Counted from the stretch's first letter, positions 14,762-23,712 are shown. The stretch: 23,791 nt of DNA from Methanobacteriota archaeon (GCA_003229935.1 QIGD01000021.1:1-23791), one strand, 5' to 3'. Numbers and translations are program-made. The notes: a model not told the origin generated them from the sequence alone.

Positions 14762-17383
14762 ATGGCCATAATACATGCAAGAAAGCCCTTCACAAAAGAA
14801 GAGTCCCTTGGTGCTCTTGAACACTATGTGAGAGAGTGGTTTGAGAAAAGCTTTAATGATTTGACACCTCCCCAGCTATTCTCATTCAAACTAATCTCCA
14901 GAAAAAGAAATGTAATAATAGCTGCTCCTACCGGCTCAGGAAAAACTCTTGCAGGCTTCATGACAATTCTCAGCGAACTCTTCAAAATTGGCGAGAAAGG
15001 TAAGCTCAAGCAGAAAGTTTACTGCATTTATATCTCACCACTGAAAGCTCTTGATAACGATGTGAAGAAAAACCTTCTCGTTCCTCTGAAGGAAATAAGA
15101 GAAATAGCAAAAGAGAAGGGAATTGAACTTCCCGAAGTAGACGTGGGGCTGAGAACTGGCGATGTGTCATCCGCTGATAAGTCAAAGCAGCTGAGAAAAC
15201 CGCCTCATATTCTGATAACCACACCAGAAAGCCTGGCTATTATGCTGAATGCCCCGAAATTTGTTGAGCATCTCAGAGAGATACGCTGGATTATAGTTGA
15301 TGAAATTCACGAACTTGCCAGCAATAAAAGAGGAACACATCTCAGCCTCAGTATAGAGAGACTTCAGGAATTTGTGGGAAGAGAGTTTGTAAGAATAGGG
15401 CTCGGAGCAACCCTTCACCCATTAAAAGAAGCTGCAAAGTACCTTGTCGGTTATTCTAGCACGAAAAAGCTGAGAAACTGCACAATAATAGACGTAAGCT
15501 GGTCAAAGAAGTTCGACCTGAAAGTCGTCTCGCCAGTCAGCGATGTGATAAATACACCAGCCCCAGTCCTGAATGAAAAACTCTATGAATTTCTCGACAG
15601 ATATATATCAGAACACGAGGTTACACTCATTTTCACAAACACAAGGTCAGGGACTGAGAAGATTGTATATGGGCTAAAGGAAAAATGGCCAGAGAAATAC
15701 AATGACAGCAATATTGCTGCTCATCATGGTTCTCTTGGCAAAGACACCCGCCTTGATGTGGAGGATAGACTTAAGAGAGGCGAGCTTAAAGCTGTTGTGA
15801 GTTCCACATCTCTAGAACTGGGAATAGATATTGGTTCTGTTGACCTTGTGGTGCAGATAGGCTCACCAAAAAGTACTACAAGAGCAGTACAGAGAATTGG
15901 TAGAGCAGGACACAGAGTACACAGAACTGCCAAAGGCAGAATAATCTCTCTTGACAGGAATGATCTGGTTGAAACTACTGTTATGCTGAAAAACGCTATG
16001 GAAAAGAAGCTGGACAAAATTCAAATCCCGAAAAATGCCTTGGACATTCTTGCCCAACATATTGTCGGAATGTCTCTAACCAGAAAGTGGGATGTAGAAG
16101 AGGCATTTGAAGTTATTAAGAGGAGCTATCCCTACAATGATTTAAACCCTGAGACATTCAAAAAGCTTCTTCATTATCTTGCCGGAGACTATGCAGAGTT
16201 ACAGGACAGAAAAGTTTATGGCAAGATATGGTATGAACCCGATGAAGGCACATTCGGAAGACGCGGTAAATACACAAGGATAATCTACTACCTCAACCTC
16301 GGGGCTATACCTGACGAAGTTAAGGTTGGTGTTTATCTTCTGCCCGATAAGCGATATCTGGGCGGTATAGAGGAAGAGTTTCTTGAAAAGCTGAAAAAAC
16401 AGGATATTTTCGTTCTGGGAGGAAAACCATATAAATTCAGATATTCAAAAGGAATGCGCTGCTATGTCGAGAGTGTACCTCCCTCCACATCCCCAACCAT
16501 ACCTGCATGGTTTTCAGAGATGCTTCCTCTCAGCTTTGACCTTGCTATGGAAATCCAGAGATTCAGGAGTAAGCTGGCAATAAAGCTTAAAAAAAGCTCT
16601 AAAGAAGATGCAGAGAAATGGCTACTTGAAAATTATCCTGTAAGCCATAATGCAGCCAGAGCTATTCTGGATTACCTCTGGCTTCAGAGCAGATACTCTT
16701 TAATCCCGAGCACTAAAGACTTTCTTGTTGAGGATACCTATGACGAAGGAAGACATTATCTTGTGTTTCACAGCCTTTTTGGAAGAAGGGTTAATGATGT
16801 TCTCTCAAGAGCTTTTGCAAGTATAATATCAAAGAAAATAAAGCATAGTGTTGCCATAGTAGTAAGTGATAATGGATTTGCTCTTCAGCTACCTTCAGAT
16901 AATGGGGTGAATCTTGAAGATGTATTTGAAGAGCTTCTTAAAAGCGATTTGAAAGAGCTTATAATGAAAACCATGGAGAATACTGAACTTCTGAGGAGAA
17001 GGTTCAGACACTGTGCAGCAAGAAGCTTTCTCGTACTCAGAAATTACAGGGGTTACAAGATAAGTGTGGCAAAACAGCAGATAAGCTCACAGACTCTTCT
17101 GAAAGTTTTGAAAGAGATAGATGAAGATTTTCCTGTGATTCAGGAGACATACAGGGAAATTCTTCAGGATGTGCTTGACATTCACAGGGCAGAGAAGGTT
17201 ATCGGATGGCTCAGGGAAGGCAAGCTCATACTAAAAAAGACAGAAACACCAGTACCCAGCCCCTTCTCCCACAACCTCATACTTCTCGGAGAAGCTGATA
17301 TTATTCAGACAGAAGACAGAAAATCAAGACTTCTTGAGCTTCACAGACTTGTGATGGAGAAAATTAAAAATAACGAGGTATGA
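14762..17383 (+). CDS. lhr: Lhr-type superfamily 2 DNA helicase
   Basis: ATP-dependent 3'-5' helicase of the Lhr core family, thought to act in DNA repair and recombination. Its 873 residues match the compact archaeal form without the long bacterial extension. Domain 1 has Walker A APTGSGKT (55-62), TTPESL (153-158), DEIH (180-183) and motif III as GATL (215-218). Domain 2 has FTNTRSGTE, a motif V region SSTSLELGID (347-356) and motif VI QRIGRAGHR (377-385). Winged-helix and Lhr-specific C-terminal domains follow (about 400-870). Motif III is usually SAT in these helicases, so the serine is replaced by glycine. The stop is one base before the phosphoesterase start, and this Lhr-MPE pair is a known conserved archaeal arrangement. 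Confidence 0.95.
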   Translation: MAIIHARKPFTKEESLGALEHYVREWFEKSFNDLTPPQLFSFKLISRKRNVIIAAPTGSGKTLAGFMTILSELFKIGEKGKLKQKVYCIYISPLKALDNDVKKNLLVPLKEIREIAKEKGIELPEVDVGLRTGDVSSADKSKQLRKPPHILITTPESLAIMLNAPKFVEHLREIRWIIVDEIHELASNKRGTHLSLSIERLQEFVGREFVRIGLGATLHPLKEAAKYLVGYSSTKKLRNCTIIDVSWSKKFDLKVVSPVSDVINTPAPVLNEKLYEFLDRYISEHEVTLIFTNTRSGTEKIVYGLKEKWPEKYNDSNIAAHHGSLGKDTRLDVEDRLKRGELKAVVSSTSLELGIDIGSVDLVVQIGSPKSTTRAVQRIGRAGHRVHRTAKGRIISLDRNDLVETTVMLKNAMEKKLDKIQIPKNALDILAQHIVGMSLTRKWDVEEAFEVIKRSYPYNDLNPETFKKLLHYLAGDYAELQDRKVYGKIWYEPDEGTFGRRGKYTRIIYYLNLGAIPDEVKVGVYLLPDKRYLGGIEEEFLEKLKKQDIFVLGGKPYKFRYSKGMRCYVESVPPSTSPTIPAWFSEMLPLSFDLAMEIQRFRSKLAIKLKKSSKEDAEKWLLENYPVSHNAARAILDYLWLQSRYSLIPSTKDFLVEDTYDEGRHYLVFHSLFGRRVNDVLSRAFASIISKKIKHSVAIVVSDNGFALQLPSDNGVNLEDVFEELLKSDLKELIMKTMENTELLRRRFRHCAARSFLVLRNYRGYKISVAKQQISSQTLLKVLKEIDEDFPVIQETYREILQDVLDIHRAEKVIGWLREGKLILKKTETPVPSPFSHNLILLGEADIIQTEDRKSRLLELHRLVMEKIKNNEV

Positions 17384-17384
17384 A

Positions 17385-18128
17385 ATGAGGCTCAACAGTG
17401 ATATTGTGATTATTTCACCTCACAGAGCGGTTTATATTGAGAGTATAGATGCTATAGTTATTGCCGACCTGCATCTGGGCTTTGAAGGTATAGCTACAGA
17501 GCATGGAATTTTTATTCCGAAAATTCAGTTTAAGAAGGAAATGGAAGAACTTAAAGAAATTCTCAAAAAGGTAAAAGCTGAAAAGATTATAATAAACGGT
17601 GATGTGAAACATGAGTTCAGCGAGACAGGTCATCACGAGTTTAGAGAGGTTAGTAGGCTCTACACCTTTTTAAAGGAGAATTTTGAAAGAGTTATCCAGA
17701 TTAAAGGGAATCATGACAACTTCATTATATATGTCTGTAGAAAGTATGGAGTTGAACTTTACGACACTCTCCAGCTTGGAGACTATTTCTTTTTGCATGG
17801 CCATGAGAATTTAAAATTAAACAATATAACGACTTCAAATATTATTACCGGGCATGAACATCCTGCCATATCTCTCTATGACGAGGTAGGCGGTAAGGAG
17901 AAGGTGGACTGCTTTCTATATGGCAGAATAGACAGCAAGAAATTCCTTATGCTCCCTGCCTTCTCCTATTTCGCACAGGGAAGTGAGGTAAACATTATCC
18001 CTAAAAATGAGTTTCTCTCCCCTCTTCTGAAGAGGGCTGACTTCAGGGAGATAAAAGTAATAGGAGTAAGCAGAGAAACCGGAGTTCTTGATTTCGGCAC
18101 TCTTGATAAACTAAGGAAAATCAGCTGA
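17385..18128 (+). CDS. Lhr-associated SbcD/Mre11-related metallophosphoesterase
   Basis: A 247-residue calcineurin-like phosphoesterase of the archaeal MJ0037 (SbcD-related) type. The five metal-site motifs are present: DLHLG (28-32), GDVKH (72-76), GNHD (108-111), HGH (138-140) and GHEHP (156-160). The protein is about half the size of true Mre11 and lacks its capping domain. GAGGT lies five bases before the ATG, overlapping the end of lhr. The tight coupling suggests a nuclease or phosphatase working with Lhr on repair intermediates, as in bacterial and archaeal Lhr-MPE operons. Biochemical activity of this subgroup is little defined. Confidence 0.92.
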   Translation: MRLNSDIVIISPHRAVYIESIDAIVIADLHLGFEGIATEHGIFIPKIQFKKEMEELKEILKKVKAEKIIINGDVKHEFSETGHHEFREVSRLYTFLKENFERVIQIKGNHDNFIIYVCRKYGVELYDTLQLGDYFFLHGHENLKLNNITTSNIITGHEHPAISLYDEVGGKEKVDCFLYGRIDSKKFLMLPAFSYFAQGSEVNIIPKNEFLSPLLKRADFREIKVIGVSRETGVLDFGTLDKLRKIS

Positions 18129-18148
18129 CCATGCCTAAATTTCCACAA

Positions 18149-18385
18149 TCACCTGCCCTTATTTTTATAAACATAAATTGGTGCTCCCCATTCAGGAACA
18201 ATCCTATCAATCAAACCCTCTTCCGCCATCTCAATAAGAATATCCCTCAGATTACATCCTGTGAGAACTCCATACTCCTCTCTCCCACTGAGTTTTCTCT
18301 CTTCAATATACTCCTGAATCTTTGCTAATTTTGCTTCTTCAAGGTCCCTGAGAATCTCAATAAGAAGTTTTTTCTTATTTTCCAT
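18149..18385 (-). CDS. Small winged-helix-like protein coupled to the cysteine desulfurase
   Basis: A 78-residue soluble protein of unknown function. It is lysine- and glutamate-rich and looks like three helices (about 5-15, 17-30, 44-57) followed by a beta hairpin (58-75), which would suit a winged-helix fold. A single cysteine (C44) lies in LTGCNLRD. The gene begins inside the last codons of the cysteine desulfurase (11-nt overlap), with GAGG about nine bases before its ATG, so it is co-translated with it. It converges with the Lhr-associated phosphoesterase gene. It could be a regulator, a partner or a sulfur acceptor of the desulfurase; none of these is shown by the sequence. Confidence 0.75.
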   Translation of the reverse strand: MENKKKLLIEILRDLEEAKLAKIQEYIEERKLSGREEYGVLTGCNLRDILIEMAEEGLIDRIVPEWGAPIYVYKNKGR

Positions 18386-19616
18386 TTTTCTCAGCCTCTA
18401 TAATTTTCTCAATACCTTCAGCCAGAATCTCAATCTCCTCTCTGGTATTGTAAATATAAAAGCTTGCTCTTGCCACACCGCTTGCTCCTATACCCATATG
18501 GTTAAACCACGAGTGAATGCAGAGGTCTCCAGCCCTCAGCATAATATTGTAGTGTCTGTCAAGAAGCTCAGTTATATCGCTCGGTGCTATAAGAAGCCTG
18601 TTATTATCCATAATTCTAAAGCTTATTATACCCTTTGCCAACTCAGTATTTTTTACTCCAGCAATTTTCACCTCGGGAAAAGCTGAAAGCTTTTCAATAA
18701 GTAGTTCTGTCAGCCTGCTCTCATGAGCCTCAACCCTCTCCATCCTTACTTTGGATAGATAATCCACTGCAGCTCCTGCTCCAATCTGTCCTGCATAGTC
18801 CTGCAGTCCTGCCTCGAATTTCTGGGGAGGTGGAAGAAAAACAGCCTTTGTATAGCTGGTATCGCTAACAGTATCGCCACCCACTATAAAGGTATCAAGA
18901 GCCTTCAACTCATCATAATTACCATAAAGCACACCAATACTGGGGCCAAGCATTTTATGCACTGAAAAAGCCAGAAAATCTACTTCAAGGCTTTTAATAT
19001 CAACTTTTCTGTGGGGTACACTCTGGGCACCATCAAGCAGCACTCTGGCACTGTAATCATGGGAAATCTTTATAATCTCCTCAACTGGCAATGTATAGCC
19101 ATCAAGGTTTGATACATGCACCATGCTTACCAGCTTCACATCAGGAGAGAGCATATCCTCAAAGGCTTCAAGGTCAAATGTTCCCTCTGGGGTTGAGGGT
19201 ACAGTTTTATGCACTATTCCTTTAACTCTCGAGAGCTTTATCCAGGGTACGAGGTTAGAATTGTGTTCCCTGTCGCTTGTAATTACAATATCACCCTTTT
19301 TAAATGGAAAGGCACTGGCTACAAGATTTATTCCCTCTGTTGTATTCTTTGTCCAGACTATTTCCTCTGGCAGAGAATTTATAAATCCAGCCACCTTTTC
19401 TCTTGCTTTCTCAGTTGCTTCTTTAACCTCCTGAGAAAACCAGTGGTTGCTCCTTCCATATCCGGAGCAGGCAGGATATCTTTCAAAGTATTCATTTATT
19501 GACTCAATCACCTGCCTGGGCTTGAGAGTCATACAACCATTATCAAGATAAACAGGGGGTTTTCCATTCCTTTCCCTTCTCAAACTTGCAAAATCATCTC
19601 TGAATTTTGAAATCAT
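18375..19616 (-). CDS. SufS/CsdA-type cysteine desulfurase (class V aminotransferase fold)
   Basis: PLP enzyme that takes sulfur from cysteine, releasing alanine, for Fe-S clusters or other thio-compounds. From the ATG at 19616 it has 413 residues, the normal SufS length. It shows the PLP-stacking histidine in REHNSN (H118), the Schiff-base lysine in SVHKM (K221), and a cysteine in the position of the SufS persulfide carrier (C366, in RAGDLCIHSW). An in-frame ATG at 19631 is less likely: family alignment begins at MISKFRDDF, and GGTGG lies just upstream of the ATG at 19616. A TATA-like AT block at 19683-19692 would give a leader of about 45 nt. No SufBCD or scaffold gene is next to it. Activity on selenocysteine or other substrates cannot be excluded. 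Confidence 0.9.
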   Translation of the reverse strand: MISKFRDDFASLRRERNGKPPVYLDNGCMTLKPRQVIESINEYFERYPACSGYGRSNHWFSQEVKEATEKAREKVAGFINSLPEEIVWTKNTTEGINLVASAFPFKKGDIVITSDREHNSNLVPWIKLSRVKGIVHKTVPSTPEGTFDLEAFEDMLSPDVKLVSMVHVSNLDGYTLPVEEIIKISHDYSARVLLDGAQSVPHRKVDIKSLEVDFLAFSVHKMLGPSIGVLYGNYDELKALDTFIVGGDTVSDTSYTKAVFLPPPQKFEAGLQDYAGQIGAGAAVDYLSKVRMERVEAHESRLTELLIEKLSAFPEVKIAGVKNTELAKGIISFRIMDNNRLLIAPSDITELLDRHYNIMLRAGDLCIHSWFNHMGIGASGVARASFYIYNTREEIEILAEGIEKIIEAEKNGK

Positions 19617-19682
19617 ATTACTTCCACCCATTCTTAATCAGTGCCACAGTTCTTTCGATGCCAAATGAAACCGAAGAGGTTA

Positions 19683-19692
19683 TAATATATAT
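19683..19692 (-). promoter_or_regulatory. Likely TATA box of the cysteine desulfurase operon
   Basis: An alternating AT run (AATATATATT) about 70 bp before the ATG at 19616, predicting a leader of roughly 45 nt. It is the only strong TATA-like element in the 19617-19751 gap. Confidence 0.4.
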
Positions 19693-19751
19693 TAATACAT
19701 AACTCTTCAAAACAATAACCCTCCTTTACATTACAACCATCAAAAGGTGAG

Positions 19752-20249
19752 TTATAACCTTGCAAGCTCTCTTTTAGTATACTCCACAAGTCCACCTGAT
19801 TCAAGAAGTTTCAGCAATGATTCAGGGAGAGGTTTGAATGTGAACTCCTTACCTGTTGTGAGATTTCTTATTTTCCCTTCTTTAAAATTAATCTCAACTT
19901 CATCACCATCTTCTGCCTCAACATCTGCCTCAACCAAAGGCAAACCTATATTTATAGAGTTTCTGAAAAAAATTCTTGCAAAACTTCTAGCTATAACAGC
20001 ACTTATGCCATTTCCCATCAAAGCACGTGGGGCATGTTCTCTTGAGGAGCCGCAACCGAAATTCTCATCAGCAACAATAATATCGCCCTTCCTAACCTGC
20101 CTTACAAACTCAGGCCTTACCCTTTCAAAGGAATGTTTACCCAGCTCCTCAGGGTCACCTGTAACAAGATATTCTGCAGGAATTATCTGGTCAGTGTCAA
20201 CATTCTTACCAAATTTCCATACTCTGCCCTTTATGACATGAAGTTTCAA
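19752..20249 (-). CDS. leuD: 3-isopropylmalate dehydratase small subunit (LeuD/homoaconitase-type)
   Basis: Small, swivelling subunit of an aconitase-type dehydratase. With a large [4Fe-4S] subunit it isomerises isopropylmalate in leucine synthesis, or related acids. It has 165 residues from the TTG at 20249. Motifs are GRVWKFG and VDTDQIIP (about 17-24), the substrate loop CGSSREHAP (about 66-74) and ARSFARIFFRN (about 88-98). The substrate-specifying loop near YLVTGDPEELGKH should distinguish leucine from homoaconitate pathways, but I cannot decide by eye. TTG is favoured because GGTGAT (20254-20259) lies four bases before it. The ATG at 20261 is an alternative, while an ATG at 20282 would be upstream of the predicted transcription start. 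No large subunit (LeuC) is in the window. Confidence 0.9.
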   Translation of the reverse strand: MKLHVIKGRVWKFGKNVDTDQIIPAEYLVTGDPEELGKHSFERVRPEFVRQVRKGDIIVADENFGCGSSREHAPRALMGNGISAVIARSFARIFFRNSINIGLPLVEADVEAEDGDEVEINFKEGKIRNLTTGKEFTFKPLPESLLKLLESGGLVEYTKRELARL

Positions 20250-20253
20250 GGCT

Positions 20254-20259
20254 ATCACC
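20254..20259 (-). promoter_or_regulatory. Ribosome binding site deciding the leuD start
   Basis: GGTGAT on the minus strand, four bases before the TTG at 20249. It is the same spacing pattern as before the polyprenol kinase-like gene. Confidence 0.5.
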
Positions 20260-20290
20260 ATATCTAAAAAATAAAATAACAAAGAAAAAG

Positions 20291-20298
20291 ATTTAAAT
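20291..20298 (-). promoter_or_regulatory. TATA box of leuD
   Basis: ATTTAAAT in an AT-rich tract. It predicts transcription from about 20268-20270, downstream of the ATG at 20282 and upstream of the preferred TTG. Confidence 0.5.
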
Positions 20299-20347
20299 GT
20301 GTGGCCTCAGTGCCACATCACAATTTAACCTATAAAAGCTCAAAACA

Positions 20348-22423
20348 TTAGGGTATATACTTATAAACATATACATAACCATTCTGAAATACAAGCTTGA
20401 AATGTGTGAGCCCTTTTCCAAGACCATTATTTGTTGGAAGAAGCTTTGCAAGGAGTTCATTCTGCCACTCCGGATGATATTTACCCTGACTGTCGAATAA
20501 AACCTGTGCCCAGAGTATATACTCATTGCCAGCATTGACAATATAATAGTTTGTTATTCTATATCTCTGTAGAATTGCTGTAATCTTCTTCTGGTCCAGC
20601 TGAGTGTTACCTGATTTTTTTATTACAATTGACTGGAAAAAAAGATGGTCTTTGGCTATGTAGTTAATTGCACTGCTCTTTCCAAATTCCTGATAGCTGA
20701 CAAGAACATAAATCGGGCGCGGGTGCGACAGACTAAGATAGGGTTTGAGCCACACTGTAAATTCATTCTCAGGCGATGTGAAAGCCTTGGCTACATCTAT
20801 ATCTCTGTTATTAAACTTTGTTAACGGCTTTCCAGCATTGCCGCCATCCACAATAGTTGTTCTATCAGCAAAAGTCTGGAGATAATAGCCATAATCCCAC
20901 CAGCTTATCAGAATAGAATTTGCAGGTGTATTGTTTTTAATCCATGTCCCCGCATTTTCCCATGGCAGAACTAACCTATCATTGGACGTTGAATACACTG
21001 CCATCTGAGTACCCTGGACAATTACAGGTGAAATAAAGAGAATTGCAATAAGAATAACAAATATGTAGTTGAATTTTGCTGCTGTTTTGGAATCTTTATC
21101 TTCTTTGTCTTTTACAATGACAGCTTTTTTAGCTAGATACTCCCATATAATTGCAAACATTAAAGGCATAATAAATGCTAGATAGATAGAAAGTCTTATC
21201 ATCCATCTAAATGCGATTAGACCAATGATAAGCCATATTAATATGAAAAGCGATTTAAAGTTCCTCTTCAGGTACATCTCTCTTCCAACATATAAAATAC
21301 CCAGAGGTATGGATACGAGAAGAATGCCAAAGGTAGCTTTAAACTGTGAGAAACCTGTAGAACGATAGTAAGCAACTGTGTTCCCTACTGTCGTAAAAAT
21401 GCCATTAATGAAACTCAATGAATGTACAACAATCTTATCCAGCATACCGGTTACCAGTGCACCAATGAAAAAAACACCAATAGCTCCGGCAACAGTCTTT
21501 CTTGAAGAGATATTAAACTTACCAGATAAAATAGATACTATTGACAATAGAATTACAACATAGGCGAGAAGATCTGGAAAGCTGGTAATTGTAACTAAAG
21601 AATATCTAAGAGGAGCCAGAAAGTGTGATATTATTAAACCGACAGGCATCATCAGGACATAAGATGACAGGACTGGATTTTTAGCCACATTTTTACTATC
21701 CATTATTACAAGATAAATCAAATAAATCAGAACAGACAGGGAAATTAGCCCGAAGTAGAATATATTACCTCCCCATGAGTAGTTGGCAAGAGCAAATACT
21801 AATCCAGAGGCAGCAGCAAATGCAATATGTTTTCTTGAAAAGGGTTTATACCTTGTTGCAATAAAAAATAAAAACAGCCAGCTGAGTATAAGGAAATCTC
21901 CTATGCTTTCCTGTCCTGTATCGCCTGCTGTATTTCTTATCATTGCATAAGGAGCCACTGCATAAAAGAGAGATGTCAGAGCAGCTACTCTATGAGAACC
22001 TGTGAGCTCCTTACTAAGGAAGAAGACCACAATTGTCGTAAGACCCGCAAAAAATGGGCCAACCACAAACATATATTTTAGAACATTCTCAGGAGTCTGG
22101 GCTATGCCAAACACCCCGAGGAGTTTGAAGGAATAGCCAATAAACATGGGGAGAAGAAGGAGGTCTTGTGTGAGTACCCTTCCTGTAGGGAAATATCTTA
22201 AAGTGTCAATAATCACGCCACCATGATTAACAAAGTATTGAGTCTTTACTCCTGAAAAGTACATGGCAAGGCGGTACCACAGATAGCTATCCGGGTCAAA
22301 AAGAAGTTGACTGTGATTTGCATATCTTATTGTGAAGGCTATAAGAAACAAAGCAACAAGAATAGACAAAATCTTGACTCTACCATTATTCACAAGCTTA
22401 TTAAAATCTAATTTCTGGCTCAT
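20348..22423 (-). CDS. aglB: Oligosaccharyltransferase AglB (STT3 family)
   Basis: Membrane enzyme that moves a lipid-linked glycan onto asparagine in N-x-S/T on the outer face of the cell membrane. From the ATG at 22423 it has 691 residues: about 13 hydrophobic segments up to about residue 470, then a soluble exterior domain. In this numbering the first metal-binding motif is FDPDSYLWYR (about 42-51), the second GDTGQE (about 167-172), and the peptide-binding WWDYG at about 508-512. The soluble domain is short, like the small archaeal AglB forms. An ATG at 22438 is also in frame but lies upstream of the transcription start predicted from the TATA box at 22451-22459. It is divergent from a flippase gene with 65 bp between starts, which suggests linked control of glycan flipping and transfer. 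Confidence 0.94.
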   Translation of the reverse strand: MSQKLDFNKLVNNGRVKILSILVALFLIAFTIRYANHSQLLFDPDSYLWYRLAMYFSGVKTQYFVNHGGVIIDTLRYFPTGRVLTQDLLLLPMFIGYSFKLLGVFGIAQTPENVLKYMFVVGPFFAGLTTIVVFFLSKELTGSHRVAALTSLFYAVAPYAMIRNTAGDTGQESIGDFLILSWLFLFFIATRYKPFSRKHIAFAAASGLVFALANYSWGGNIFYFGLISLSVLIYLIYLVIMDSKNVAKNPVLSSYVLMMPVGLIISHFLAPLRYSLVTITSFPDLLAYVVILLSIVSILSGKFNISSRKTVAGAIGVFFIGALVTGMLDKIVVHSLSFINGIFTTVGNTVAYYRSTGFSQFKATFGILLVSIPLGILYVGREMYLKRNFKSLFILIWLIIGLIAFRWMIRLSIYLAFIMPLMFAIIWEYLAKKAVIVKDKEDKDSKTAAKFNYIFVILIAILFISPVIVQGTQMAVYSTSNDRLVLPWENAGTWIKNNTPANSILISWWDYGYYLQTFADRTTIVDGGNAGKPLTKFNNRDIDVAKAFTSPENEFTVWLKPYLSLSHPRPIYVLVSYQEFGKSSAINYIAKDHLFFQSIVIKKSGNTQLDQKKITAILQRYRITNYYIVNAGNEYILWAQVLFDSQGKYHPEWQNELLAKLLPTNNGLGKGLTHFKLVFQNGYVYVYKYIP

Positions 22424-22450
22424 AATACTCCCATCCATTTTTTGATGTGC

Positions 22451-22467
22451 ATATATTTAAATTTATT
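22451..22467. promoter_or_regulatory. Divergent promoter of aglB and the flippase gene
   Basis: Two TATA-like elements lie side by side: TTAAATATA for the minus-strand aglB (22451-22459) and AATTTATT for the plus-strand flippase gene (22460-22467). Each is about 25-33 bp from its start codon. Both messages would have no leader or a very short one. Confidence 0.5.
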
Positions 22468-22488
22468 GTGTAATTATAATACATCTAT

Positions 22489-23706
22489 ATGAGTATTTTG
22501 AGATCAACCTTACTCCTCACACTGACAAATCTGGCCGTCCGCACAGGCAGCTATGCTTTCAGGATTATAATGGCAAGAATGTTGACACTGTATGAATTCG
22601 GAATACTTAATCTTGCCCTGCCTCTTCAATTTTTTATAGTTATCCTTTCCTCCGCGGGTATAGCACCAAGTATTGCAAAGTTTGTGGCTGAGGGTAAGGA
22701 AAAAGCAGTTTCGTCAGCCCTATTCTACTTCACATTGATAGCTCTTGGCTTCTCAGTGCTCACCGCTCTTCTCTCACCTGTTATTGCCGTGAATATTTTT
22801 CATGACAGAAATGTTGCTATACCACTTGCCATTGCTTCTCTGGCACTGCCCTTTGCTGCTGCAATAGCAGTACTAACAGGTGCAATGCAAGGGAAAAAGA
22901 AGATGGCTTCTTTTGCCTCTTCTCTTTTAATCCTCCAAGGAGGAAGAATAGTTTTCGCCACTATTCTTGTGCTCTTCTTTGCCACTGCAGGCTATGCAGT
23001 GGCAGGCTCTGTTATGGGTTTTGCCTTTGCACTGATTACAGCTTTCTGGTTATTTAGAGGCACGGAAATAAAGATTACAAAACCTGATTTTTCCAGCTTC
23101 AAAGAAGTGTTCAATTTTTCACTGCCTGTGAGTATAACAAGCATTGCAGCCTTCGCTCTGGCTTATCTAGATATTCTCATGCTGGGTGCGTTTCTATCTC
23201 CAAAAGAGGTTGGAATATATAGTGTAGCCTCTCCAACATCAAGGCTTGTTCTGGCTTTTTCCAGTGCGATTTATGCAACTATTCTGCCAAGAATTTCAGG
23301 ACTCAGAGGAGATAAAACTAAAATAAGGAAGGTTGTAGCTTATTCCACCAGAATATCCTTCGTAGTGCTATTTATAACAACAGTTATATTCATAATTATT
23401 TCAAAGCCTATAATACTGCTACTATTCGGAAGTAGATATAGTCAGGCAGTCAACCCATTCAGAATCCTGCTGTTCGGTACATTCTTTTTTGGAATGTATA
23501 CATTGAATTCAGGGGTTTTCCAAGGTATGGGCATGCCTAAGATTCCTATGAAAATTCTGGTTGTTTCTGCAGTTCTAGATTTAATATTAAATCTGGCTCT
23601 TATACCCGATTACGGAATAATAGGGGCGGCGATTGCTTCTTCAACCAGTATGATTTTAGCAGGTCTCTCCTCAGTATTGCTTTTACATAGATATATGAAG
23701 GACTGA
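22489..23706 (+). CDS. Polysaccharide flippase (Wzx/RfbX type, MVF superfamily)
   Basis: Integral membrane protein of the oligosaccharide flippase family, which turns lipid-linked sugars from the inside to the outside of the membrane. The 405 residues contain about 12 helices in two similar halves. The N-terminus (TLTNLAVRTGSYAFRIIMAR...LTLYEFGILNLA) and the LDILMLGAFLSPKEVGIYSVA segment near 225-245 are typical. It is somewhat shorter than the 14-helix members of 450-500 residues, so a terminal helix pair may be missing. The ATG has no ribosome binding site and lies about 26 bp after a TATA element, suggesting a leaderless message. Being divergent to aglB, it probably flips the dolichol-linked glycan used for N-glycosylation. 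S-layer or polysaccharide export is an alternative. Confidence 0.9.
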   Translation: MSILRSTLLLTLTNLAVRTGSYAFRIIMARMLTLYEFGILNLALPLQFFIVILSSAGIAPSIAKFVAEGKEKAVSSALFYFTLIALGFSVLTALLSPVIAVNIFHDRNVAIPLAIASLALPFAAAIAVLTGAMQGKKKMASFASSLLILQGGRIVFATILVLFFATAGYAVAGSVMGFAFALITAFWLFRGTEIKITKPDFSSFKEVFNFSLPVSITSIAAFALAYLDILMLGAFLSPKEVGIYSVASPTSRLVLAFSSAIYATILPRISGLRGDKTKIRKVVAYSTRISFVVLFITTVIFIIISKPIILLLFGSRYSQAVNPFRILLFGTFFFGMYTLNSGVFQGMGMPKIPMKILVVSAVLDLILNLALIPDYGIIGAAIASSTSMILAGLSSVLLLHRYMKD

Positions 23707-23712
23707 CATACT

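Noticed and set aside
14824..16060. Several open frames of 61-97 codons on the minus strand within lhr
   Set aside because: Low complexity, no start signals, fully inside a conserved helicase gene.
19747..20241. Open frame of 164 codons on the plus strand
   Set aside because: It mirrors leuD in antisense; serine- and proline-rich shadow of a conserved gene.
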